Shown here piece after piece: positions 1 to 7,507 of a stretch of DNA of 17,271 nt; the stretch's first letter is position 1, and each line of letters opens with the position of its first letter. The translations under genes were made by a program, and so were the position numbers. The DNA comes from an uncultured Pseudomonadota bacterium. Lineage in GTDB: Bacteria; Pseudomonadota; Gammaproteobacteria; Burkholderiales; SG8-39. The notes under the pieces are model-generated. The model was not told the origin of the DNA. It made no database searches and saw only the letters and a program-made list of their open reading frames with translations. The stretch spans positions 1 through 17,271 of the forward strand of contig CAIVVS010000047.1 in NCBI GenBank assembly GCA_903909415.1, read 5' to 3'.

Positions 1-1
1 C

Positions 2-1495
2 TGGTCGCAACTGGCCGACCGGGTGCGCGCCTTCGCGGTGGCGCTGGACCGGCTGGGCATCGCGCGCGGCGAGGTGGTCGCGGTGCAACTGCCCAACGTG
101 GTCGAGTTCCTGGTTGCCTACCTTGCCATCACCTCGCGCGGCGCGGTGATGCAGACCGTGCACATGCCCTACCGCGAAGCGGAACTGCAGGGCCTGCTCG
201 CGCATTCCGGCGCAGTGGCGGTGATCTGCGTCGCGCAGGCCAAGGACTGGCCGGCCGGCGAGCGCCTGCTGGCCATGCGGGCGGGCTGTCCCGCGCTGAA
301 GCACGTGATTGCCCTCGGCGCTGGCGCCGACGTCAAGGGCAGCGGGGTGCCCGAGGGCGCGCTGTCCTTCGCCCAGTTGTGCGCCGATGCGGGCGACGCC
401 GTCCCGGCGCCGTTGAAGCTGGGCGGCGCCGATCCCTTCCTCCTGCTCTACACCTCAGGCACGACCTCGGCGCCCAAGGGCGTGCCGCACGCCTACCAGA
501 ACTTCCTCGCGAACTCGCGCCTGTCGGCGGGCGAACTGTCGGTCGGGCAGGACGACCTGCTGATGACCGCGGCGCCGTTCACCCACCTGTACGGCCTGTT
601 CAGTTTCAACATGGCCTTGTCGGTGGGCGCGGCCTCCGTCCTGCTGCCGGCCTTCTCGCCGCCGGAACTGGCGCGCGCCTTCCACGAGGCGCGTCCGTCG
701 CTGGCCTTCGCGGCGCCGGCGCACATCGCCGCCTGCCTGGGCATGAAGCTGTTCGAGGGCCGCGACCTGGCGTCGCTGCGCTACGTGCAACTCTCCGGCA
801 GCAACGTCCCGCCGGCACTCGGCCGGGCCTTCGAGCCGCTGCTGCCGAACGGCAAGGTGATGCAGCTCTGGGGCATGACCGAACTGCAGGCCGGCGCGTA
901 CACGCGCCTGGTTGACGACGAGCCGGTGCGCATCGAGACCACCGGCCGCGCCAGCCCGGGCACCGAGCTGCGCGTGCTGCGCGATGACGGCACGCCGGTG
1001 GCGCCGGGCGAGGAGGGCGAGTTGCAGATGCGCGGGCCCTCGCTGTTCGCCGGCTACCTGGACAACCCGGAGGCCACGCGCGCGGCGATGACCGACGACG
1101 GGTTCTTCCGCACCGGCGACCTGGCTTGCGTGGACGCGCAGGGCAACGTGCGCCTGTCGGGCCGCACCAAGGAAATCATCAACCGCGGCGGGGTGAAGTT
1201 CAATCCCGTGGACGTGGAGACCCTGCTGATGCAGCACCCGGCGGTGGACATGGCAGCCATCATCCCCATGCCCGACCCGGTGCTGGGCGAGCGCGCCTGC
1301 GCCTTCGTCACGCTGCGGGCCGGCCAGGCGCTGGACATGTCGGGCATGCAGGCTTTCCTGGAGGGCCGCAGCGTGAGCAAGCTGCGCTGGCCGGAGCGCC
1401 TGGAGGTGGTGGAGGCCATGCCCTTCACGCCGACGCGCAAGATCATCAAGGGCGAACTGGCGAGGGAACTCGCCAGGCGCATGCAAGCGAAGTGA
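2..1495 (+). CDS. Acyl/aryl-CoA ligase (AMP-forming), 5' end cut by window
   Basis: Class I adenylate-forming enzyme, expected to activate a carboxylic acid with ATP and CoA in the cytosol. The reading frame is open from base 2, so the true start lies upstream. A GTG at 23 falls inside the conserved N-terminal region and is unlikely to be the start. The ATP-binding loop [11 protein letters not shown] begins near codon 150 of the visible part. Further motifs are WGMTE, the hinge region GFFRTGDL followed by [11 protein letters not shown], and the C-terminal acylation lysine in [11 protein letters not shown]. It ends 31 nt before the fused monooxygenase/OYE gene. Ligases in 2-aminobenzoyl-CoA clusters sit in the same setting, so an aromatic or cyclic acid is the likely substrate. 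This is inference, because the acid-binding pocket cannot be read by eye. A cyclohexanecarboxylate-type or fatty-acid ligase is possible. Confidence 0.9.
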   Translation, partial: WSQLADRVRAFAVALDRLGIARGEVVAVQLPNVVEFLVAYLAITSRGAVMQTVHMPYREAELQGLLAHSGAVAVICVAQAKDWPAGERLLAMRAGCPALKHVIALGAGADVKGSGVPEGALSFAQLCADAGDAVPAPLKLGGADPFLLLYTSGTTSAPKGVPHAYQNFLANSRLSAGELSVGQDDLLMTAAPFTHLYGLFSFNMALSVGAASVLLPAFSPPELARAFHEARPSLAFAAPAHIAACLGMKLFEGRDLASLRYVQLSGSNVPPALGRAFEPLLPNGKVMQLWGMTELQAGAYTRLVDDEPVRIETTGRASPGTELRVLRDDGTPVAPGEEGELQMRGPSLFAGYLDNPEATRAAMTDDGFFRTGDLACVDAQGNVRLSGRTKEIINRGGVKFNPVDVETLLMQHPAVDMAAIIPMPDPVLGERACAFVTLRAGQALDMSGMQAFLEGRSVSKLRWPERLEVVEAMPFTPTRKIIKGELARELARRMQAK

Positions 1496-1526
1496 ACACG
1501 GCAACAGAACAGAGCGGAGCGAATAC

Positions 1527-3824
1527 ATGAAGATCAACGTATTGGGCGGCGGTCCCGGCGGACTGTATTTCTCGATCCTGTACAAGAAGGCCAATCCCTC
1601 GGCCGACGTCACCGTCTACGAGCGCAACAAGCCCACCGACACCTTCGGCTGGGGCGTGGTGTTCTCGGACGCGACCCTGGGCAACTTCGAGCGCGCCGAC
1701 CCCGAGACGCACCGCGAGATCCTGAAGAACTTCCGCCACTGGGACGACATCGACACCTGGTTCCGCGGGCGCAAGATCACCTCCGGCGGCCATGGCTTCT
1801 GCGGCATCGCGCGCATCAAGCTGCTGGAGATCCTGCAGTCGCGCGCCGAGGGGCTGGGCGTGAAGGTGCTCAACGCCGAGAACGTCGAGGACCCGGACGT
1901 GCTGGCGGCGCAATGCGACCTGCTGGTGGCCTCCGACGGCCTGAACTCGATCACCCGCAAGAAGCACGAAGCCGAGTTCAACCCCGACATCGACATGCGC
2001 AAGTGCCGCTTCATCTGGCTGGGCACGGAGAAGCTGCTGGACGCCTTCACCTTCGCGTTCAAGGAGACCGAGCACGGCTGGTTCAACCTGCACGCCTACC
2101 GCTTCAACGAGACGCACTCGACCTTCATCGTCGAGACGCCCGAGGAGGTGTGGAAGAAGGCCGGCCTGGACAAGGCCGAGGCGGACGAGTCGATCGCCTA
2201 CTGCGAGAAGCTGTTCGCCGAGCTGCTCGACGGCCACAAGCTGATCTCCAACGCGCGCCACCTGCGCGGCTCGGCCATGTGGATCAAGTTCCCGCGCGTG
2301 CTGTGCCGCAAGTGGCACTACAAGAACACCGTGCTGATCGGCGATGCGGCGCATACCGCGCACTTCTCCATCGGCTCGGGCACCAAGCTGGCGATGGAGG
2401 ACGCGATCGCCCTGGCCGGCGCGGTCACGCGCGAGCCGGTGGTGGAGCGCGCGCTGGAGCTGTACCAGGCCGAGCGCGAGACCGAGGCCCTGCGGCTGCA
2501 GAGCGCGGCGCGCAACCGCATGGAATGGTTCGAGAACGTGCAGCGCTACACGGACATGAGCCCCGAGCAGTTTACCTACACCCTGCTCACCGGCAGCCAG
2601 CGCATCGGCCACGAGAACCTCAAGGTGCGCGACCCGAAGTACGGCGAGGCCGTGGAGCGCTGGGTGGCGAAGGCATCCGGGCTCGACAGCCAGCCCGGCG
2701 ACAAGCCGGTGCCGCCGATGTTCACGCCCTTCAAGGTCGGGAACCTGCAGGTGAAGAACCGGGTGGTGATGTCGCCGATGGCGATGTACTCCAGCACCGA
2801 CGGCCTGCCGGACGATTTCTACCTGGTGCACATGGGCTCGCGCGCGCTGGGCGGCACGGGCCTGCTGTTCACCGAGATGACCTGCGTGTCCCCCGAGGCA
2901 CGCATCACCCCGGGCTGCGCCGGCATCTGGAACGGCGCGCAGGAAAAGGCCTGGAAGCGCGTGGTCGACTTCGTGCACACCGATTCGGACTCCAAGATCG
3001 CGATCCAGCTCGGCCACGCCGGGCGCAAGGGCTCGACCAAGCTCGCCTGGGAACTGACCGACGAGCCGCTGGCCACCGGCAACTGGCCGCTGCTGTCGGC
3101 CTCGCCGCTGCCCTACCTGCCGCACAGCCAGGTGCCCAGGGAAGCCACGAAAGAGGACATGCAGCTGGTCAAGCGCCAGTTCGTCGCGGCCACCAAGCGC
3201 GCGGCCAAGGCGGGTTTCGACATGCTGGAGTTGCACTGCGCGCACGGCTACCTGCTGGCGAGCTTCCTCTCGCCGCTCACCAACCAGCGCACGGACCGCT
3301 ATGGCGGATCGCTCGCCAACCGCCTGCGCTACCCGCTGGAGGTCTTCAAGGCGGTGCGCCGCGCCTGGCCGGCCGACCGGCCGATCGCCGTGCGCATTTC
3401 CTGCCATGACTGGTTCCCGGGCGGGAACACGGGCGACGATGCGGTGAAGATCGCCGCGGCCTTCAAGGCGGCGGGCGCGGACCTGATCGACTGCTCCTCG
3501 GGCCAGACGGTGAAGAACGAGAAGCCGGTGTACGGGCGCATGTACCAGACGCCGTTCTCCGACCGGGTGCGCAACGAAGCCGGCATCCCGACCATCGCGG
3601 TGGGCAACATCTTCGAGCCGGACCACGTGAACACCATCATCGCCGCCGGCCGCGCCGACCTGTGCGCGCTGGCGCGGCCGCACCTGGCCGACCCGTTCTG
3701 GACCCTGCATGCCGCGGCCCAGCTCAAGTACGCCGGGGTGGTGTGGCCCAAGCAGTACTACATGGGCCGGGTGCAGTTCGAGCGCAACATGGACCGTGCC
3801 GCGCAGCTCGCGCTGCAGGCCTGA
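1527..3824 (+). CDS. Bifunctional FAD monooxygenase / OYE-like reductase (2-aminobenzoyl-CoA monooxygenase/reductase or salicylyl-CoA 5-hydroxylase type)
   Basis: A 765-aa fusion. Residues 1 to about 390 are a class A flavin monooxygenase, with the FAD dinucleotide motif GGGPGG at 7-12, an ASDG motif, and [10 protein letters not shown] starting at G272. Residues about 396 to 740 are an old-yellow-enzyme TIM barrel, with the start motif [17 protein letters not shown], the paired ligand histidines H570 and H573 (LHCAHGYLL) and [14 protein letters not shown]. This order and length match the 2-aminobenzoyl-CoA monooxygenase/reductase of the aerobic anthranilate pathway of Azoarcus evansii. That enzyme hydroxylates the CoA-bound ring at C5 and reduces it to a non-aromatic cyclohexenone product. 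Databases often label this architecture 'bifunctional salicylyl-CoA 5-hydroxylase/oxidoreductase'. The start ATG follows a weak purine-rich site (GCGGAGCG). It lies 31 nt after the ligase, consistent with one operon. Architecture is certain, but 2-aminobenzoyl-CoA versus another aryl-CoA substrate is not. Confidence 0.93.
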   Translation: MKINVLGGGPGGLYFSILYKKANPSADVTVYERNKPTDTFGWGVVFSDATLGNFERADPETHREILKNFRHWDDIDTWFRGRKITSGGHGFCGIARIKLLEILQSRAEGLGVKVLNAENVEDPDVLAAQCDLLVASDGLNSITRKKHEAEFNPDIDMRKCRFIWLGTEKLLDAFTFAFKETEHGWFNLHAYRFNETHSTFIVETPEEVWKKAGLDKAEADESIAYCEKLFAELLDGHKLISNARHLRGSAMWIKFPRVLCRKWHYKNTVLIGDAAHTAHFSIGSGTKLAMEDAIALAGAVTREPVVERALELYQAERETEALRLQSAARNRMEWFENVQRYTDMSPEQFTYTLLTGSQRIGHENLKVRDPKYGEAVERWVAKASGLDSQPGDKPVPPMFTPFKVGNLQVKNRVVMSPMAMYSSTDGLPDDFYLVHMGSRALGGTGLLFTEMTCVSPEARITPGCAGIWNGAQEKAWKRVVDFVHTDSDSKIAIQLGHAGRKGSTKLAWELTDEPLATGNWPLLSASPLPYLPHSQVPREATKEDMQLVKRQFVAATKRAAKAGFDMLELHCAHGYLLASFLSPLTNQRTDRYGGSLANRLRYPLEVFKAVRRAWPADRPIAVRISCHDWFPGGNTGDDAVKIAAAFKAAGADLIDCSSGQTVKNEKPVYGRMYQTPFSDRVRNEAGIPTIAVGNIFEPDHVNTIIAAGRADLCALARPHLADPFWTLHAAAQLKYAGVVWPKQYYMGRVQFERNMDRAAQLALQA

Positions 3825-3852
3825 TCCAGGGCGGAATTGGGGCGGCGGCGGC

Positions 3853-3869
3853 GCGGTAGACTCTGACCC
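3853..3869 (+). promoter_or_regulatory. Candidate -10 promoter region upstream of flavin reductase
   Basis: The 84-nt gap between the fusion gene and the flavin reductase contains GCGGTAGACTCTGACCC, with TAGACT (3857-3862) as a possible -10 element. A poor -35 candidate, GAATTG (3834-3839), lies 17 nt upstream. Fourteen of 17 bases recur upstream of the PF06684 gene at 10408-10424. Promoter activity is inferred from this recurrence and position only. Confidence 0.35.
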
Positions 3870-3908
3870 GCGTCCCGCCGACCATCCCACCACGCACGGA
3901 GTGATTCC

Positions 3909-4451
3909 TTGAGCGCCAACGCAACGCCCGCCGCCCAGGCCCTGGACCCGAAGGAACTGCGCCGCACGCTGGGCACCTTCGCCACCGGCGTTACGGTGGT
4001 CACCACGCGCGCTGTCGACGGCACGCCGGTGGGCCTGACGGTGAACTCGTTCAGCTCGCTGTCGCTGGACCCGCCCCTGGTGCTGTGGTCGCTGGTGACC
4101 AGTTCCAACAGCGCGGCGGCGTTCCGCGATGCCACGCACTTCGCGATCAACATCCTGTCGGACCAGCAGGTCGAGGTCTCGCAGCGCTTCGCCTCCAAGG
4201 TGCCCAACAAGTTCGGCGCGGTGGAAGTGGGCGAGGGCGTGGGCGGCTCGCCGCTGATCACCGGCTGCGCGGCCTGGTTCGAATGCAGCACCGAGTCCAT
4301 GCAGGAGGCGGGCGACCACCTCCTGTTCATCGGCCGGGTGCAGCGTTTCTCGCGCGCCGACCGCAAGCCGCTGATCTTCTGCGGCGGAAAATACCTGTTC
4401 GTGGACGGCGAGACCGACGCGTCCTACCTGTCCTTCGGCTGGGGCGGATGA
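3909..4451 (+). CDS. Flavin reductase family protein (HpaC/FMN-binding split barrel)
   Basis: A 180-aa protein of the flavin reductase-like family. Such proteins use NAD(P)H to reduce free FMN or FAD for a partner monooxygenase, or bind FMN themselves. The diagnostic segment TFATGVTVVTT and the flavin-binding stretch VGLTVNSFSSLSLDPPLV (about residues 41-58) are clear, and the length is typical. The start is TTG with GGAG 7 nt upstream, and no ATG is available near the conserved N-terminus. Its stop overlaps the start of the next gene in ATGA, so it is translationally coupled to the RdhA-like Fe-S protein. The upstream fusion enzyme should not need it, because that class oxidises NAD(P)H itself. 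Better partner candidates are the Fe-S protein or the acyl-CoA dehydrogenase-fold protein downstream (inference). Confidence 0.9.
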   Translation: MSANATPAAQALDPKELRRTLGTFATGVTVVTTRAVDGTPVGLTVNSFSSLSLDPPLVLWSLVTSSNSAAAFRDATHFAINILSDQQVEVSQRFASKVPNKFGAVEVGEGVGGSPLITGCAAWFECSTESMQEAGDHLLFIGRVQRFSRADRKPLIFCGGKYLFVDGETDASYLSFGWGG

Positions 4452-5587
4452 GCGGCGCGCGTCCCCGCAAGAAGCCCGTCTGGCAGCCCGGCCCGGAGCA
4501 TGTCGCGCTGGTGCCGCCGGGGGCGAGCGGCAACGTGGTGAACGGATTGGGCGAGACCGAGCCGCGGCGCGCGACGCCGGTGTTCTGGACCCGCCCCGAG
4601 AAGATTGCGCACGGCCCGGTGCAGGAGCGCTTCATGCAGCGCTTCTTCGAGTTGGATGCGTACAAGGACATCTACAAGCTGGCCGACCGCGGCCCCGCCA
4701 AGCTGGCCGAGCCCACGCCCGCGCGCGAAGACGTGCCGCCTGCCGAGTGGACGCGGCGCATCAAGGCGTACGCGCTGGCCAACGGAGCGGACCTGGTCGG
4801 CATTGCGAAGCTGGACAAAGCCTGGCTGTTCGAAGGCCAGGACGATCCCCTGCCCTGGGTGGTGGTGTTCGGCATGCGCATGGACCATGCGCGCCTGTCC
4901 ACCGCGCCCGCGACGCCCGAGAACCCGGACTCGCAGGTCGAGGTGCACGACCAGTACAACCGCGGCGCGCGCGTGGCCAACCGGACCGCGCAATGGCTGC
5001 GCGAGGCCGGCTTCCAGTCCACCTCCTATCCCGGCCCCTGGGCCAAGGCGCTGCTGATGGTGCCGGCGGCCCTGGCCTGCGGCTTCGGCGAACTCGGCAA
5101 GCACGGTTCCATCATCAACCGGCAGTTCGGCTCGTCCTTCCGGCTGTCTGCCGTGACCACCGACATGCCGCTGGAGGCCGACGCGCGCGACGTGTTCGGC
5201 GCCGACGACTTCTGCACCAACTGCCGCATCTGCGTGGACGCCTGCCCGCCGGATGCGATCTTCCACGAGAAGCAGATGGTGCGCGGCGAGCGCCGCTGGT
5301 ACGTGGACTTCGACAAGTGCATCCCGTACTTCGCCGAGACCTATGGCTGCGGCATCTGCATCGCCGTCTGCCCGTGGAGCACGCCGGGACGCGCGCCCAC
5401 GCTGGCGGAACGCTGGACGCGGCGCGCCGCGGAACGTGCCTCGGGCGCGCTGCAGGCGCGGCATGAGGCGGAACGGCAGGAACACGCGGCCCGGCTCGCG
5501 GCCAAGGGGGCGGCGGTCGATCCGAGCGACGCTGGCGACGCGGGCGACCGGGGCGACGCGGGGCACCCGGACGGCAAGGGCAACTGA
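4448..5587 (+). CDS. Soluble reductive-dehalogenase-like protein with two [4Fe-4S] clusters
   Basis: A 379-aa protein whose core matches the reductive dehalogenase (RdhA)/QueG superfamily. It has the segment GFGELGKHG, then SFRLSAVTTDMPL, then a ferredoxin motif with C256, C259, C262 and C266. A second cluster region follows (YVDFDKC with C291, then GCGICIAVCPW with C301, C304, C308). RdhA enzymes use cobalamin and Fe-S clusters to remove halogens, and QueG reduces epoxyqueuosine. The spacing and wording around the clusters look closer to RdhA than to QueG. There is no twin-arginine signal and no membrane segment, so it should be cytosolic. It is shorter than respiratory RdhAs and lacks the reductase extension of NpRdhA-type catabolic ones. 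The C-terminal 60 or so residues are a charged Ala/Arg/Glu stretch ending in Gly-Asp-Ala-rich repeats. Start ATG overlaps the flavin reductase stop. Substrate and cobalamin use are unproven. Confidence 0.82.
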   Translation: MSGARPRKKPVWQPGPEHVALVPPGASGNVVNGLGETEPRRATPVFWTRPEKIAHGPVQERFMQRFFELDAYKDIYKLADRGPAKLAEPTPAREDVPPAEWTRRIKAYALANGADLVGIAKLDKAWLFEGQDDPLPWVVVFGMRMDHARLSTAPATPENPDSQVEVHDQYNRGARVANRTAQWLREAGFQSTSYPGPWAKALLMVPAALACGFGELGKHGSIINRQFGSSFRLSAVTTDMPLEADARDVFGADDFCTNCRICVDACPPDAIFHEKQMVRGERRWYVDFDKCIPYFAETYGCGICIAVCPWSTPGRAPTLAERWTRRAAERASGALQARHEAERQEHAARLAAKGAAVDPSDAGDAGDRGDAGHPDGKGN

Positions 5588-5600
5588 GAGGGAGACCTGG

Positions 5601-6653
5601 ATGCTGCAGGAACGCATCGAAGGCAAGTGGCTGGACACATTCGAGGACGTGCTGCGCCATTGCGGCCTGCAGCCGGGCGATACCGTGGCCATCCTGTCGG
5701 AAACGCAGTCACGCCCGGTGAACGTGCAGCTCGCCGAACTCGCGCTGCACCGCCTCGGCACCCGCGCGTTCCACGTGGTGATGCCCACCCCCGCGCAGCA
5801 GGGCCCGGCGCCGATCCGCTCCACCGGCGCGTCCAACGCGCTGGGCGGGCTCGCGCCGGTGGTGGCTGCGCTGGCCGCCACCACCATGGTGGTGGACCTG
5901 ACGGTGGAAGGCCTGATGCACGCGCCCGAGCTGCCCGCCATCCTCAAGGGCGGCACGCGGGTGCTGTACGTGTCCAACGAGCATCCGGAGCTGCTGGAGC
6001 GCGTCGGGGTGGACGAGTCCCTCGAGCCGCGCGTCAAGGACGCGGTCAAGCGCATGCGCGCGGCCAAGGCCATGCATGTGAGCTCGCCCGCCGGCACCGA
6101 CCTGCGCATCGGCCTGGAAGGCGCTCGCGTCGGCGGCATCTGGGGCTGGACCGCGAAACCGGGGACGCTGGCGCACTGGCCGGGCGGGCTGGTGCTGGGC
6201 TTTCCCGCCGCGGGCAGCGTCAACGGCACGCTGGTGCTCGCCCCGGGCGACGCCAACCTGACCTTCAAGCGCTATGTGCAGTCGCCCATTCGGCTGACGA
6301 TCGTGGATGACTACATCACCGCGATCGAGGGCGAGGGCCTGGATGCCGAGCTGATGCGCAGCTACATCGCCGCCTGGGCCGCGCCCGGCAGCAACGATCG
6401 CGCGGCCTACGCCGTGTCGCACGTGGGGTGGGGACTGAACCCCGGCGCGCGCTGGGATGCGCTCGAGTTCTACGACAAGCGCGACTGCAACGGCACCGAG
6501 CTGCGCGCCTTCGCCGGCAACTTCCTGTATTCGACCGGCGCGAACGAAGTCGCCGGCCGCTACACGCTGGGCCACTTCGACCTGCCGCTGCGCCACTGCA
6601 CCGTGATGCTGGACGGGCAGGCGGTGGTCGAGGCCGGGCAACTGGTGGAGTAG
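5601..6653 (+). CDS. NicX-like 2,5-dihydroxypyridine 5,6-dioxygenase family protein
   Basis: A 350-aa protein, the same length as NicX of Pseudomonas putida as I remember it. NicX is a mononuclear Fe(II) dioxygenase that opens 2,5-dihydroxypyridine to N-formylmaleamate. Matching blocks are the VLxxGTR-like segment (ILKGGTRVLYVS), HWPGGLVLGFP (NicX: HWPSGFLFTWP), GTLVLAPGD, SHVGWGLNPGARW and GHFDLPLRHC. The metal ligands of NicX (two His and an Asp, spacing 53 then 2 from memory) correspond to H274, H325 and D327 here, spacing 51 then 2. The fold is shared with M29-type aminopeptidases, but the H...HxD pattern favours the dioxygenase. Start ATG follows the good ribosome site GAGGGAG. It is 13 nt after the Fe-S gene and 3 nt before the hydrolase. 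Its substrate may be a different dihydroxylated ring, since no other NIC-pathway gene except a possible NicD analogue is present. Confidence 0.8.
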   Translation: MLQERIEGKWLDTFEDVLRHCGLQPGDTVAILSETQSRPVNVQLAELALHRLGTRAFHVVMPTPAQQGPAPIRSTGASNALGGLAPVVAALAATTMVVDLTVEGLMHAPELPAILKGGTRVLYVSNEHPELLERVGVDESLEPRVKDAVKRMRAAKAMHVSSPAGTDLRIGLEGARVGGIWGWTAKPGTLAHWPGGLVLGFPAAGSVNGTLVLAPGDANLTFKRYVQSPIRLTIVDDYITAIEGEGLDAELMRSYIAAWAAPGSNDRAAYAVSHVGWGLNPGARWDALEFYDKRDCNGTELRAFAGNFLYSTGANEVAGRYTLGHFDLPLRHCTVMLDGQAVVEAGQLVE

Positions 6654-6656
6654 GGC

Positions 6657-7493
6657 TTGGCGTCCGTACCTGCCTTCGTCGAGCGCGGCCCCGCCGACAC
6701 CCGTGACGCCGGCGACGCCGCGGTGCTGCTGCTGCATGGCGTGGGCGGCGGCAGCGGCGCGTGGCCGGCGCAGCTGGACTCGCTCTCGGCGGCCGGCTAT
6801 CGCGCGGTGAGCTGGGACATGCCCGGCTACGGCGCGAGTCCCGCTATCACGCCGTATGACATGGCAGGCCTCGCCGACGCGGCGTCGGCCCTCGTTCGCA
6901 CGCTGCTCGCTGACGGACGCACGCGGCGCGTCGCGGTGGTCGGCCACAGCATGGGCGGCATGGTGGCGCAGGAGATGGTCGTCAAAAATCCTGAATTGAT
7001 TCAGGCACTTGTGCTCTCCGGGACCAGTCCCGCCTTTGGCAAGCCGGATGGCGAATGGCAGCGCCAGTTCCTCGCCGACCGCGTGGCGCCGCTGGATGCC
7101 GGCAAGTCCATGGCCGACATCGCCCCCGGACTGGTGGACCGCATGATGGCCGCGTCCGCGCCGGCTAGCGCGCGCGCAGCCGCCGTCGCACTGATGTCCG
7201 CCGTGCCGCCGGCCACCTATCGCATCGCGCTGGCGGCCATCGCCGGCTTCGACCGGCGCGCGGCGCTCGCCGACATCCGCGTGCCGACCCTCGTGCTGGC
7301 CGGCGAGACCGACCCGAACTCGCCGCCCGCCGTCCAGAAGAAGATGGCCGAGCGCATCCCCGGCGCGGAGTACGCCTGCCTGCCGGACCTCGGGCACCTT
7401 GCCAACCTCGAAGACCCAGCCGCCTTCGATGCGCCGCTGCTCGATTTCCTCGCGCGCCACCTGCCTGCGCGGCGCGACACCAAGACAAACTGA
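6657..7493 (+). CDS. Alpha/beta hydrolase (NicD / enol-lactonase-like)
   Basis: A 278-aa soluble alpha/beta hydrolase. The nucleophile elbow GHSMGG places Ser at residue 98, the acid is probably D219 (GETDPNSP) and the base H247 (DLGHLANLE). An oxyanion-hole motif HGVGGGSGAW lies near residue 27. The TTG start sits 3 nt after the NicX-like stop, with GGTGGAG overlapping that gene's last codons, so the two are coupled. In nicotinate degradation the NicX product N-formylmaleamate is deformylated by NicD, also an alpha/beta hydrolase. This adjacency suggests that this enzyme hydrolyses the product of the dioxygenase (inference). A 3-oxoadipate enol-lactonase-like role or a CoA thioesterase cannot be excluded. 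An unusually AT-rich run with a perfect palindrome lies inside the gene just after the nucleophile region. Confidence 0.85.
   Translation: MASVPAFVERGPADTRDAGDAAVLLLHGVGGGSGAWPAQLDSLSAAGYRAVSWDMPGYGASPAITPYDMAGLADAASALVRTLLADGRTRRVAVVGHSMGGMVAQEMVVKNPELIQALVLSGTSPAFGKPDGEWQRQFLADRVAPLDAGKSMADIAPGLVDRMMAASAPASARAAAVALMSAVPPATYRIALAAIAGFDRRAALADIRVPTLVLAGETDPNSPPAVQKKMAERIPGAEYACLPDLGHLANLEDPAAFDAPLLDFLARHLPARRDTKTN
6990..7005. repeat. Perfect 16-bp palindromic element in AT-rich codon run
   Basis: CCTGAAT-TG-ATTCAGG is a 7-bp inverted repeat with a 2-bp spacer, inside the alpha/beta hydrolase coding region. It lies in a short run of low-GC codons (AAA AAT CCT GAA TTG ATT) that contrasts with the strongly GC-biased codons on both sides. 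It resembles the size and symmetry of a dimeric regulator site, but a chance occurrence is possible. Confidence 0.5.
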
Positions 7494-7507
7494 AACAGGA
7501 GACCCCC

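Noticed and set aside
1446..4319. A 957-codon open frame on the minus strand, and other long antisense frames such as 455-1612, 5709-7553 and 15067-16152
   Set aside because: These lie opposite clear enzymes. They are low-complexity, rich in Arg, His, Gly and Ala, and show no domain. Very GC-rich coding DNA with G/C third positions lacks stop codons on the opposite strand.
4085..4447. In-frame upstream extension of the RdhA-like gene
   Set aside because: It overlaps the flavin reductase in another frame, and its translation is arginine-rich with no family match. The ATGA overlap at 4448 gives a natural start.
5500..5584. GAC-GCx-GGC repeats at the end of the Fe-S gene as a possible repeat element or CRISPR
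   Set aside because: They form a short Gly-Asp-Ala-rich coding tail without regular spacers or conserved repeat units.
4448..5587. Annotation as epoxyqueuosine reductase QueG
   Set aside because: Double Fe-S clusters are shared. But the GELGKHG, TTDMPL and YVDFDKC...GCGICIAVCPW wording, the extra N-terminal region and the catabolic operon fit the RdhA family better.
5253..5600. In-frame upstream extension of the NicX-like gene
   Set aside because: It overlaps the Fe-S gene's cluster-coding region. The ATG at 5601 has a strong ribosome site and gives a protein of exactly the NicX length.
5601..6653. Annotation as an M29 leucyl aminopeptidase
   Set aside because: The fold is related, but the SHVGWGL and GHFDLPL blocks and the His/His/Asp spacing match NicX.
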